Assembly: GCF_003096075.1 (NCBI RefSeq) | Contig: NZ_CP015449.1 | Coordinates: forward strand, 2,535,001-2,599,000 | DNA: 64,000 nt | Source: Dietzia lutea | Lineage (GTDB): Bacteria; Actinomycetota; Actinomycetes; Mycobacteriales; Mycobacteriaceae | Direction: 5' to 3' | Shown: positions 48,337-56,183 of the stretch, piece by piece | Layout: every line of letters starts with the position of its first letter | Numbering within the stretch: position 1 is the stretch's first letter | The notes under the pieces: generated by a model | What the model was told of the DNA's origin: nothing | The model's input: only the letters and a program-made list of their open reading frames with translations | Databases searched by the model: none | Made by a program: the position numbers and the translations under genes

Positions 48337-49994
48337 GACCGCGAGCCCACCGTGTCGGTGCGGCGATCATGGTCGGGGTCGCGGTCGGCGAGGACCCGCT
48401 TGGCCCAGCCGTAGTCGGTCTTGCTGCTGGGGTGACGCTCGATCTTCTCGACCACCCAGAAGGCGACGGGGATCTTGAAACCCGCCAGTGACGCGCGCAG
48501 GGCCTGCTCGAGGGCGTCGAAGTCCCCCACGTGCCCCTCGGCCCACTCGATCACGGCACCGACCCGGTGTCCGAACCTCTCGTCGGGCACCCCCAGCGCC
48601 ACCGCGTCCTGCACGCCGTCGACCGCTTTAAGCGCAGACTCGACCTCCTCGGCGAAGATCTTCTCCCCGCCCGAATTGACGACCTGGCTGCCGCGGCCGA
48701 GCATGATGATGCTGTCCGGGCCGTCGTACCGGCCCCGGTCCCCCGTGAAGACCCGCCGGCTGCCCGCGATCTCGCGGAACGTCTCGGCGGACTTGGCCAC
48801 GTCCTTGTAGTAGCCGCTGGGCTGGTAGCCGGACTTGACGATCCACCCGATCTCCGTGGAGTCGTCGGGCAGCGGCTCGTCGAAGTCGTCGACCAGCTGC
48901 AGGTTGGCGCCCCGCGGGATGCGGGGACCGCGGTCGGCGAACAGCGAACCGTCGTCCAGGTTGGCCTTGGTCGCGACCCCCAGCCCGCCGAAGCCGCTCT
49001 CGGACGAACCGAACGCGTCCATGATCATGAGATCGGGACGCAGCTCGAGCAGCTCGGCCTTGACCGACGGGGAGAACAGCGCGGCCCCGGAGCTGAACAT
49101 GAACACGCTCGAGGTGTCCACGCCGGTCTCGCGCATGTGCGCGAGCATCGGCCGCACCATCGCGTCGCCGGCGACGATCACGATCTGGATCTTCTCGCTG
49201 ACGATCTCCTCCAGGACGTCCGCGGCCCGGAAGTGCGGCAGGTAGTGACACGTGCCCCCAGAGAACAAAGCGGTGAAGCTGGGCATGAGCCCGGAGGTGT
49301 GGATGAGCGGCAGCAGCACGAGGTAGCGCGCCGGGTCACCTCCCAGCCCGGAGCGGGACTGGTGGTACTCGTCCGGCACCGGCTCGCCGGTGTAGTAGTC
49401 CGCGCCGCCGGCCAGACTGCGCCACAGGTCCTCCTGACGCCACATCACCCCCTTCGGCTTCCCGGTTGTGCCGCCGGTGAAGACCAGGAACAGATCGTCG
49501 GCGCTCCGGTCGGCCGGGACCCGATCCGGGGAGGCCGCCGCGAGGGCCTCCCTGGCGTCGAGCGCACCGTCGGGCAGGTCTCCGGCTTCGGAGCCGTCGT
49601 CCACCGCGATGAGGAGCTGCAGCTTCTCCAGACCGTCCGCTGCCGCCGCCACGGCCGGCGCGAACTCGCGGTGGAAGACCAGCGCGCACGCGTCCGAGTA
49701 GTCGTAGAGGTACCGCAGTTCGGATCCCGCGTAGCGGTAGTTGATGCTGATGGGGACCGCGCGGAGCTTGAGGACGCCGAGGAAGAGCGCGATGCAGTCG
49801 ACGCCGTTGCGCAGGTGGATCGCCACATGCGCCCCCGCGCCGACCCCTCGCGAGGCGAGGACGTCGGCCCACCGGTTGGCCTCGGCGTCCAGGTCGGCGT
49901 AGGTGAGGCGGCGCTCGTCCTCGACCACCGCCAGCCGGTCGCTTCCGTACGCGTCCGCCGCGTGTTCGAAGAGGTCTGCGAAGTTGTGTGCCAT
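48333..49994 (-). CDS. Acyl-CoA synthetase (FadD type)
   Basis: 553 residues; ATG with GGAGGACC upstream. Motifs: LVFTGGTTGKPKGVMWRQED (P-loop), FGSSESGFGG, FTGDRGRYDGPDSIIMLGRG, and SSKTDYGWAK carrying the C-terminal lysine. The MWRQED variant of the P-loop region occurs in mycobacterial FadD enzymes for bulky or steroid side-chain acids such as FadD19; that assignment is only suggestive. Its place in the cyp51/cyp123 operon supports a terpenoid/steroid-type substrate. It is 33 nt from the upstream unknown gene. Confidence 0.87.
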   Translation of the reverse strand: MAHNFADLFEHAADAYGSDRLAVVEDERRLTYADLDAEANRWADVLASRGVGAGAHVAIHLRNGVDCIALFLGVLKLRAVPISINYRYAGSELRYLYDYSDACALVFHREFAPAVAAAADGLEKLQLLIAVDDGSEAGDLPDGALDAREALAAASPDRVPADRSADDLFLVFTGGTTGKPKGVMWRQEDLWRSLAGGADYYTGEPVPDEYHQSRSGLGGDPARYLVLLPLIHTSGLMPSFTALFSGGTCHYLPHFRAADVLEEIVSEKIQIVIVAGDAMVRPMLAHMRETGVDTSSVFMFSSGAALFSPSVKAELLELRPDLMIMDAFGSSESGFGGLGVATKANLDDGSLFADRGPRIPRGANLQLVDDFDEPLPDDSTEIGWIVKSGYQPSGYYKDVAKSAETFREIAGSRRVFTGDRGRYDGPDSIIMLGRGSQVVNSGGEKIFAEEVESALKAVDGVQDAVALGVPDERFGHRVGAVIEWAEGHVGDFDALEQALRASLAGFKIPVAFWVVEKIERHPSSKTDYGWAKRVLADRDPDHDRRTDTVGSRS

Positions 49995-50027
49995 GACTGG
50001 TCCTCCGGGGGTGACGGCGGGTCGGGC

Positions 50028-51326
50028 TCAGACGGGGGTGATGGGCAGTGCGTTCCGCCTGGGTCCGAAGTCGAAGGCCGCGCCGGTGCTGATGCGGGTC
50101 ACGGCCACCTCCTCGGACTCCTCTGCGGGCCGGTCCCCCATCCGCAGGACGGCCTCGACACGCGAGCCGTCGGCGGGGACGCGCTCGACCGTCCAGCGCG
50201 GGTCCACCGCCTGGGCCGCGGCGGCGAGCGGCCGGAGTCCGTCGCGGGCGAGCAGGGGTAGCCAGGTGTCGTCGGCGAACCCGTCCGCGGCCGTGTCCCA
50301 CCGGACGGTCAGCCCGGTGCCGTCGGAGGTCACCTCGGACGAGTACCCGGTGTACGCGGTCGGGCCGGCGAGCGGGTGCACGTCGAGAACCGCCGCGAGC
50401 CCCGGGGCGTCCGCGACGACACCCAGGACGTCCCGGATCCGGCCCGCGGCGACACCGGCGATCCCGGTGGCCTGGTAGGCGAGCAACCGGTCGGCGACCT
50501 CGGCGTCCGAGCGACGCCGGACCGACTGGTGGAATCCCACGGCGAGCAGGTGCATCTGGAGGTACACCTCGCGGATGATCCTGATGAGTGCCGCGGAGGT
50601 GAACTCCGTGAAGACCAGGTCGCTGAGCAGCGGCCCGGCGTAGTCATCGCGGTCACCCTCCCCCGTGGTGTCGCGGGGTGCCGGCGGGTCGAACCGGAAC
50701 CCGACCACGCGGCTCGACGCCGACTCGATGGCGGGTTCCGGGAACGGGAAGGGTTCTCCGTCGGGATCGATCCGCACCCGCCAGTGGCAGTGCGGGGTCC
50801 GGCCCTCGGGACTGCGGGGCGGGCGGTGGATCGGCTCGACCACGGCCAACGGGTTGGTGGCCAGAGCCGTGGCGGGGAACGTCGGATCCTCGATGTCGTG
50901 GCACATGGTCGTGACCAGACGGTCCCCCATCGGCTCGACGTCCATGAGTGCGCCGCAGTGGTCGAGCCAGAACTCGCCGTTGTCGTGGTCACTCACGGAA
51001 TAGCGGAAGTCCATGAACTCGGGCGGGGCGCCCACGTCGAGTTGGAACCCCTTGAAGATCTCGGCGACCCCGTCGCCGGTGATGGACAGCGCCTCCTTCA
51101 TGCGCTTGGCGTAGTGCGGGCTGGCGGCCTGCCATTCCTCGATCGCGACGTCGCGCATGCCGTCGACGCCGAACTCGCCGAGCAGGGCGGGCATACCCGC
51201 GCGGTCGACGAGCTGGCCGATGAGCAGCAGGTCCGGCAGGAGCCGGGCGAGCGTCGAGTGGGACAGGGACTCGAGCGGATCGGGACGCGCCGCGGGCCCC
51301 GGCGGCGGTGTGGGCGTCGACGACAT
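50028..51326 (-). CDS. Conserved-looking Cys/His-rich protein, function unknown (432 aa)
   Basis: Not recognised. From the ATG at 51326 the protein is 432 residues, soluble, with no signal peptide or membrane helix. Clustered Cys/His residues stand out: DHCGALMDVEPMG (H123, C124), MCHDIEDPTF (C142, H143), PIHRPPR (H167) and TPHCHWRVRIDP (H179, C180, H181). These suggest a metal or metallocofactor site. The C-terminal half is Ala-rich and helical. The gene lies 5 nt after the SnoaL-like gene and 33 nt before FadD, so it is part of the cyp51 operon; an oxidoreductase or sterol-modifying role is a guess. The open frame continues upstream to 51863 but is a shadow there. Confidence 0.75.
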   Translation of the reverse strand: MSSTPTPPPGPAARPDPLESLSHSTLARLLPDLLLIGQLVDRAGMPALLGEFGVDGMRDVAIEEWQAASPHYAKRMKEALSITGDGVAEIFKGFQLDVGAPPEFMDFRYSVSDHDNGEFWLDHCGALMDVEPMGDRLVTTMCHDIEDPTFPATALATNPLAVVEPIHRPPRSPEGRTPHCHWRVRIDPDGEPFPFPEPAIESASSRVVGFRFDPPAPRDTTGEGDRDDYAGPLLSDLVFTEFTSAALIRIIREVYLQMHLLAVGFHQSVRRRSDAEVADRLLAYQATGIAGVAAGRIRDVLGVVADAPGLAAVLDVHPLAGPTAYTGYSSEVTSDGTGLTVRWDTAADGFADDTWLPLLARDGLRPLAAAAQAVDPRWTVERVPADGSRVEAVLRMGDRPAEESEEVAVTRISTGAAFDFGPRRNALPITPV

Positions 51327-51331
51327 GGGAC

Positions 51332-51907
51332 TCAGACCTCGTCCGGGGCCGAGACCGGCCACAGCGGGGCCGGGCTGTCCTCGATGCGGTACCAGCCGGC
51401 GGGCTTGCCCCCGGCAGCCTCGAAACGCTCCTTCATGGAGGGGGTCAGCGCGTCCGCGTTGTACATGCGCATCATGAGATCCACGACGTTGCCGAAGTCG
51501 AAGAAATCGCGCTGCCAGGCCCACTGCTGATCGCCGTTGTAGAGGAACCACGACCCACCCAGGCCGTGCACCTCGTAGGGCTCGCCGGTCCGGGGATCGA
51601 CGGTGTCGCGCGCGACCTGCTTCCACAGACACAGCACGTCGCCGGTCTCCGGGTCGATGATCGTCCGGATGTAGGGGTACTCCCAGCCGTCGAGTCCGGC
51701 CATCTCCTGTCCGAGGGCGATATCGCGGATCTCGTCTCGGCCGACGGCCATGAAGTCGTCCTTCGTGCCGTAGTTCCATCCGTAGGTGGCGTCCTCGGCG
51801 TAGAACTCGGCCAGCGGTCGCCAGTCCTTGTTGCGCTCGCACTCGGCGTTGGCCTCGATCCATCGGTCGACGAACTCGGCGATCTCGGCGCGGTCAAAAC
51901 GGGTCAC
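51332..51907 (-). CDS. SnoaL/NTF2-like protein
   Basis: 191 residues if started at the GTG at 51907, which has AGGAG at about 8 nt; the GTG at 51916 (overlapping the ferredoxin stop as GTGA) is an alternative. The alpha+beta cone fold pattern is visible: IAEFVDRWIEANAECERNKDWRPLAEFYAEDATYGW-type start, then VGRDEIRDIALG and GSWFLYNGDQQWAWQRDFFD. Such proteins include ketosteroid isomerases and polyketide cyclases, and many of unknown function. It lies directly after the CYP51 ferredoxin, a position that recalls Rv0762c in M. tuberculosis. Confidence 0.78.
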   Translation of the reverse strand: MTRFDRAEIAEFVDRWIEANAECERNKDWRPLAEFYAEDATYGWNYGTKDDFMAVGRDEIRDIALGQEMAGLDGWEYPYIRTIIDPETGDVLCLWKQVARDTVDPRTGEPYEVHGLGGSWFLYNGDQQWAWQRDFFDFGNVVDLMMRMYNADALTPSMKERFEAAGGKPAGWYRIEDSPAPLWPVSAPDEV

Positions 51908-51912
51908 GTCAC

Positions 51913-52128
51913 TCACTCCTGGGCTCTGTCGGTGTCGACCAGGCGCAGCGCCTGGGTCGGGCAGTACTTCACGGCGTCTCTGACCGCGTCGATCTGGTCC
52001 TCGGGGATCTCGCCCCGCTTCGCGCGCGCCTTGGCGTCGGCGCCCTTGCCGACGGTGAACCAGTCCGGGGCCTCGACCTGGCATTCGGCGTGGCCCTGAC
52101 ACAGGTCGAAGTCGACCTCCACCCGCAT
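51913..52128 (-). CDS. 3Fe-4S ferredoxin, electron donor to CYP51
   Basis: 71 residues from the ATG at 52128, which overlaps the cyp51 stop by 1 nt (TGATG). Cluster ligands: C10 and C16 in LCQGHAECQ and C56 in YCPTQAL, with His13 at the position of the missing second Cys. This C-x2-H-x2-C...CP pattern is the 3Fe-4S type found beside mycobacterial P450 genes. Tight coupling with cyp51 makes it the likely redox partner. The reductase is not in the window. Confidence 0.93.
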   Translation of the reverse strand: MRVEVDFDLCQGHAECQVEAPDWFTVGKGADAKARAKRGEIPEDQIDAVRDAVKYCPTQALRLVDTDRAQE

Positions 52129-53510
52129 CACAGCACCCGCTTCCGATAGCGGACCTTGCAGGGCTGGGCCAGCTGGACGACCATCTTCGAGTGGTCGTTG
52201 TGATAGCTCTCCTCCGGCTGCGCGAGCTCGAATTCGTACTCGCGCAGCAGCACCGAGAAAATGGCCTTGATCTGCAGCTGGGCGAACGCCGCGCCCACGC
52301 AGCGGTGCCGGCCGGCGCCGAAGGGGATCCACGTCCAGCGATTGACGATGTCCTCCTGCCGCGGCTCGGCGTAGCGGTCCGGGTCGAAGGAGTCGGCGTC
52401 CGGGAAGTCCTCCGGGAGCCGGTTGGACACCGCCGGTGAGGCGGCGACGGTCTGGCCGGCCCGGACCACGAAGTCGTCGATCTTGACGTCCTCCTGCGCG
52501 ACCCGCATGAGGATGATGAGCGGCGGGTGCAGCCGCAGGGTCTCCTTGAGCGCGTTCTCGACCTTCGGCATCTGACGAAGGGCGCCGAAGCTGTACTCGG
52601 CGCCGTCGGCGTAGATCTCGTCGAGTTCGGCGAGGACCTGCTGCATGTACTCCGGGTGCCGCAGGAGCTCGATGAGCATCCAGGCGCTGGTACCCGACGT
52701 GGTGTGGTGACCGGCGAACATCATCGAGATGAAGATTCCGGTCACCTCGTTCGGGGTGAACCGGTGGGTGCCGTCTTCGTCCTTGATCGACACCAGGACG
52801 TCCAGAAGGTCCCGGTCCTCCTTGTCGGCCGGCGGATTGGCGATCCGCTCGTCCATGATCGCGGAGACGAGCTCCACCAGACCCTCGCGGGCGGCGTCCC
52901 GTCGACGGAAGGACTCGATGTCCGCGTACGGGTCGATATACGCGTGCGGGTCGGTCCCCTGCTCGAGGTCGTGGTACAGATGCGCGAACCGGGCGTCGAG
53001 CTGTTCGCGGAATTTCGGCCCGATGAGACAGGCCGACGACGTGTAGATGGTGAGCTCGGAGAACCATTCGAGCAGGTCGATCTCGCCCTCGTCGCCCCAG
53101 TCCGCGACCATCCGCTCGACCTCGCGCGGGATGGTGACGGCGTGTTGCCGCATGTGCTCCCCGCGAAGGGCGGTGTTGTGCAGCATCTCGGATCGACGCT
53201 CCGGGCTGGCGTCGAACACGACGCCCTCCCCGAACACGGACGTCATGAACGGGTAGGCGGCGGCCTGGTCCAGCGATTCGTCCGGCGCGCGGAAGAACGC
53301 CTCGTTCGCGGCCGCCCCGGAGGCGAGGCAGATGTCGCGGTCGGCGATCCGGAAGATCCCCAGCTCGCCACATTCCTCCCGGACCCGCCAGAACAGGCTG
53401 ATGGGATCGGTCCGGAGCTCGTCCATGTGGCCTAGTTCGCCCTCGCCACCGGACACGCGGGTCGGCTCTTTCAGGGTCGAGAAGTCGACCGGGTTTTCTG
53501 TGCTGGTCAC
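52128..53510 (-). CDS. cyp51: Sterol 14-alpha-demethylase CYP51
   Basis: 460 residues from the GTG at 53510, which has GAGGAGGA upstream and overlaps the SDR stop (GTGA). It is very close to M. tuberculosis CYP51: AYPFMTSVFGEGVVFDASPE (B' helix/BC loop), MMFAGHHTTSGT (I-helix), KETLRLHPPLIILMR (ExxR), and FGAGRHRCVGAAFAQ with heme ligand Cys404. The reaction is oxidative removal of the 14-alpha methyl of sterols. Bacteria of this group are not known to make full sterols, so the natural substrate is uncertain. Confidence 0.96.
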   Translation of the reverse strand: MTSTENPVDFSTLKEPTRVSGGEGELGHMDELRTDPISLFWRVREECGELGIFRIADRDICLASGAAANEAFFRAPDESLDQAAAYPFMTSVFGEGVVFDASPERRSEMLHNTALRGEHMRQHAVTIPREVERMVADWGDEGEIDLLEWFSELTIYTSSACLIGPKFREQLDARFAHLYHDLEQGTDPHAYIDPYADIESFRRRDAAREGLVELVSAIMDERIANPPADKEDRDLLDVLVSIKDEDGTHRFTPNEVTGIFISMMFAGHHTTSGTSAWMLIELLRHPEYMQQVLAELDEIYADGAEYSFGALRQMPKVENALKETLRLHPPLIILMRVAQEDVKIDDFVVRAGQTVAASPAVSNRLPEDFPDADSFDPDRYAEPRQEDIVNRWTWIPFGAGRHRCVGAAFAQLQIKAIFSVLLREYEFELAQPEESYHNDHSKMVVQLAQPCKVRYRKRVL

Positions 53511-54301
53511 GAGTAGTCCTCCTCGATGGGGGCTTCCGGCTGGATCTCCAGCTCGGTGATCTGGGCGCCTCGGGGCATCGACACCATGGCGGCGACTCCC
53601 CTGGCGAGGTCGGCGGGCTTGCACATCCGTGGGTGTCGACCGAATCCGTGCCTGACCCATTCGTTGATGACGGCCTCGGCGGTGTCCTGGTCGAACTCGG
53701 TACCCATCTCGGTCATCACCGGCCCCGGGCGGACGACGCCGAGCCGGACACCCGTGCCCTCGAGTTCCCGGCGGGCCTGCTTGGCCATCGTCTCCAGGCC
53801 GGCCTTGGCGGCGACGTACGCGCCCGAACGAGGCCGGGCGGTGTAGGCGACGTCGGAGCCGATGAGCACAACGTCCCCACGGTGGCGCTCGATCATCCCG
53901 GGCAGAACCGCGTGCAGCAGTCGATGGACGGCGAGCAGGTGGATGTCCACCTGGGCGGCGAAGTCGTCCGGGGACAGTTCCCAGACCCGGGCCATCTTGA
54001 GGGTTCCGGCGCTGGACACCAGCACCTCGGGCGCCCCGTAGGCGTCGGTGGCCGCGGTGACGAACCCGGCGACGGAGCCGGCGTCGGTGACGTCGACCGC
54101 GCGCGCCGTGGCCTCACCGCCGGCCTCGCGGATGGACCGGACGAGGTCGTCGAGACGGTCGGCACGGCGCGCGCCGACGACGACCGGGTGGCCGAGTGCC
54201 GCGAGGGCCTCGGCCGACGCGCGGCCGATGCCCGAGGAGGCCCCGGTGACCAGCGCGGGCCGGCCCGTGACCTCGAGATGGGGCGGGAACCTCAGGCTCA
54301 T
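53507..54301 (-). CDS. Short-chain dehydrogenase/reductase
   Basis: 264 residues. Intact TGASSGIG nucleotide motif near residue 19 and catalytic GAYVAAKAGL (Y-x3-K), with VLIGSDVAY before it. The NNAG motif reads SSAG. It overlaps the upstream P450 gene and the downstream cyp51 by 4 nt each. The corresponding M. tuberculosis gene is Rv0765c, between cyp123 and cyp51. It probably handles an alcohol or ketone made by the P450s. Confidence 0.88.
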   Translation of the reverse strand: MSLRFPPHLEVTGRPALVTGASSGIGRASAEALAALGHPVVVGARRADRLDDLVRSIREAGGEATARAVDVTDAGSVAGFVTAATDAYGAPEVLVSSAGTLKMARVWELSPDDFAAQVDIHLLAVHRLLHAVLPGMIERHRGDVVLIGSDVAYTARPRSGAYVAAKAGLETMAKQARRELEGTGVRLGVVRPGPVMTEMGTEFDQDTAEAVINEWVRHGFGRHPRMCKPADLARGVAAMVSMPRGAQITELEIQPEAPIEEDYS

Positions 54302-55515
54302 CGCCGGGACACCTCGACACGCATCGGCAGGTGGGCGAACCCGCGAACGTTGGAGGAGTGGACGCGCTGGGCACCCGGTAGCAGCTCGTACCCGGCGATC
54401 GACCGCGAGATCATGTCCAGCGCGATGCGTCCCTCGAGCCGGGCCAAGTGAGCGCCCAGGCAGAAGTGCGGGCCCTGACCGAAGCTCAGGCTCGCCGAGG
54501 TGTCGCGGGACAGGTCGAACGTGTCACCGCGCTCGAACACCTCCTCGTCGCGGTTGGCGGAACCGATGAGCAGCAGCACCTTCTGGTCGGCGGGGATCGT
54601 CACGCCGCGGACGGCGGTCTCCTGCGTCGTGGTGCGCAGGACCAGCTGGCTGGAGGTGTCGAACCGCAGCGTCTCCTCCACCCAGGCCGGGGCGAGCTCG
54701 GGGTCGTCGAGCACCGCGCGCGACTGGTCCGGGTTCTCGTGGCCCCAGAACAGCGCGTTGGCCAGCAGCTTGGTGGTGGTCTCGTTCCCGGCGACCACCA
54801 TGAGGAAGAGGAATGACAGGATCTCGTCCTCGTCGAGCTTCTCGCCGTCGATCTCGGCGTCCAGCAACGCGGAGGTGAGGTCCTCGGTCCGCACCCGCCG
54901 GCGCTCGGCGACCATGCCCTGGTAATAGGTGATGAGGTCCAGCGCGGCGACCATCGACTCCTGCGGGACGTCCTCCACGCCCTCCTCGCGGTGCATGACC
55001 AGATCGGCCAGGCGGCGCAGCTCCGCGCGGTCGGCCTCCGGGACCCCCATGAGGTCCGAGATGACGTCCATGGGCAGCTTGCCGGCGTAGTCCTCCACGA
55101 AGTCGAACGCCTCTCCGTCGCGGGACCGCGCCAGACACTCGTCCCAGTACTGGCGGGAGATTGCCGCGATCTGATCCGACAGCGCGTCGACGCGGCGGGA
55201 GGTGAACCCCTTGCTCACGAGCTTGCGCAGCCGGGCGTGCCGCGGGTCGTCCATCGCGAGGAAGGACATCGTCTTGTAGGCGTGCGGACCGTAGGCCGCG
55301 GGGTCCAGCGAGACGCCCATGGCGTTGGAGAACACGTCCGGTGCCCGGAACGCCTCCCGCACGTCGGCGTGCCTGCTCAGCGCCCAGAAACCCAGCTCCG
55401 GGTTGTGGTAGACGGGAGCCTCGGCGCGGAGACGGGCGTAGTACGGGTACGGGTCCTCGTGGACCGCGTAGTCGTACGGGCTGAACACGAGTGGGGCGGG
55501 AGTACTGGTGGTCAT
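54298..55515 (-). CDS. cyp123: Cytochrome P450, CYP123-like
   Basis: 405 residues from the ATG at 55515, which has GAGGTG about 9 nt upstream; the GTG at 55527 (overlapping the tetR stop) is an alternative. P450 motifs: LMVVAGNETTTKLLANAL (I-helix), EETLRFD (ExxR), and FGQGPHFCLGAHLARLEG with the heme Cys. The symbol comes from the shared order with M. tuberculosis Rv0766c; the substrate of that protein is unknown. Second gene of the leftward operon. Confidence 0.85.
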   Translation of the reverse strand: MTTSTPAPLVFSPYDYAVHEDPYPYYARLRAEAPVYHNPELGFWALSRHADVREAFRAPDVFSNAMGVSLDPAAYGPHAYKTMSFLAMDDPRHARLRKLVSKGFTSRRVDALSDQIAAISRQYWDECLARSRDGEAFDFVEDYAGKLPMDVISDLMGVPEADRAELRRLADLVMHREEGVEDVPQESMVAALDLITYYQGMVAERRRVRTEDLTSALLDAEIDGEKLDEDEILSFLFLMVVAGNETTTKLLANALFWGHENPDQSRAVLDDPELAPAWVEETLRFDTSSQLVLRTTTQETAVRGVTIPADQKVLLLIGSANRDEEVFERGDTFDLSRDTSASLSFGQGPHFCLGAHLARLEGRIALDMISRSIAGYELLPGAQRVHSSNVRGFAHLPMRVEVSRR

Positions 55516-55523
55516 GGCCAGTG

Positions 55524-56096
55524 TCACCTCAGGATCAGTCGAGCTGCGGATTCGATCGCGTCTGCCATGTCCGAGTAGGAGCCGTAGCCCATCCCCGCCC
55601 GGACGAGTGCGCCGGCGTAGACCATCTCCAGCGCACTGACGACCTCGTCGTCGTTCTCCTCCCCCAGCGCCGCCACGAGGCGGCGGCGGATGTCCGCGCC
55701 GATCCGGACGCGCAGGTGGGACACCTCCGGGTCGTCACCCAACAGCGCAGCGGTGACCGCCGACGACAGTTCGGGCTCGTCGGCCAGGAGCAGCGCCACG
55801 TCGCGCAGCACGGCGACCACCCTGTCGGCGATGGAGCCGCCCTCGGGCCGCTCGGTCACGTGCTCGCTCAGCCGCCGCCAGAACACCTCCGCGATGAGAT
55901 GGCCCTTGGAGGAGAAGTAGGTGTACGCGGTCGCCGGGGCGACCCCCGCCTTGGCGGCGACACCGCGCACGGCCAGGCCCGCCGGGCCCTTCTCGCGCAG
56001 CACCTCGACCGCCGCGGTGGTGAGACGGTCGACGGTCTCGGCCTGTTGGCCGTTGAGCCTGCGCCGCGTCGATTCGAACCGGAGATCACTGGACAT
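55524..56096 (-). CDS. TetR-family regulator of the cyp51/cyp123 locus
   Basis: 190 residues from the ATG at 56096. Helix-turn-helix region AVRGVAAKAGVAPATAYTYFSSKGHLIAEVF is clear, preceded by RLTTAAVEVLREKG. The C-terminal domain is helical with no known ligand. It heads the leftward P450 operon and faces the aldehyde dehydrogenase gene; repeats GTCT(G/A)GACA just upstream are likely its sites. Corresponds by position to Rv0767c. Confidence 0.88.
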   Translation of the reverse strand: MSSDLRFESTRRRLNGQQAETVDRLTTAAVEVLREKGPAGLAVRGVAAKAGVAPATAYTYFSSKGHLIAEVFWRRLSEHVTERPEGGSIADRVVAVLRDVALLLADEPELSSAVTAALLGDDPEVSHLRVRIGADIRRRLVAALGEENDDEVVSALEMVYAGALVRAGMGYGSYSDMADAIESAARLILR

Positions 56097-56097
56097 G

Positions 56098-56143
56098 TGT
56101 CTGGACAATACACCACTGCCGGACTACCGTCTAGACAGCTGTC
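56098..56143. promoter_or_regulatory. Candidate TetR operators in the divergent promoter
   Basis: GTCT(G/A)GACA occurs at 56099-56107 and 56129-56137, 30 bp apart (about three helical turns). The second overlaps the perfect palindromes GTCTAGAC (56129-56136) and GACAGCTGTC (56134-56143). Placed between tetR (start 56096) and aldA (start 56184). Confidence 0.6.
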
Positions 56144-56183
56144 CACCCGACCGACGACCACCCATCCCGACGGAAGGCTCACC

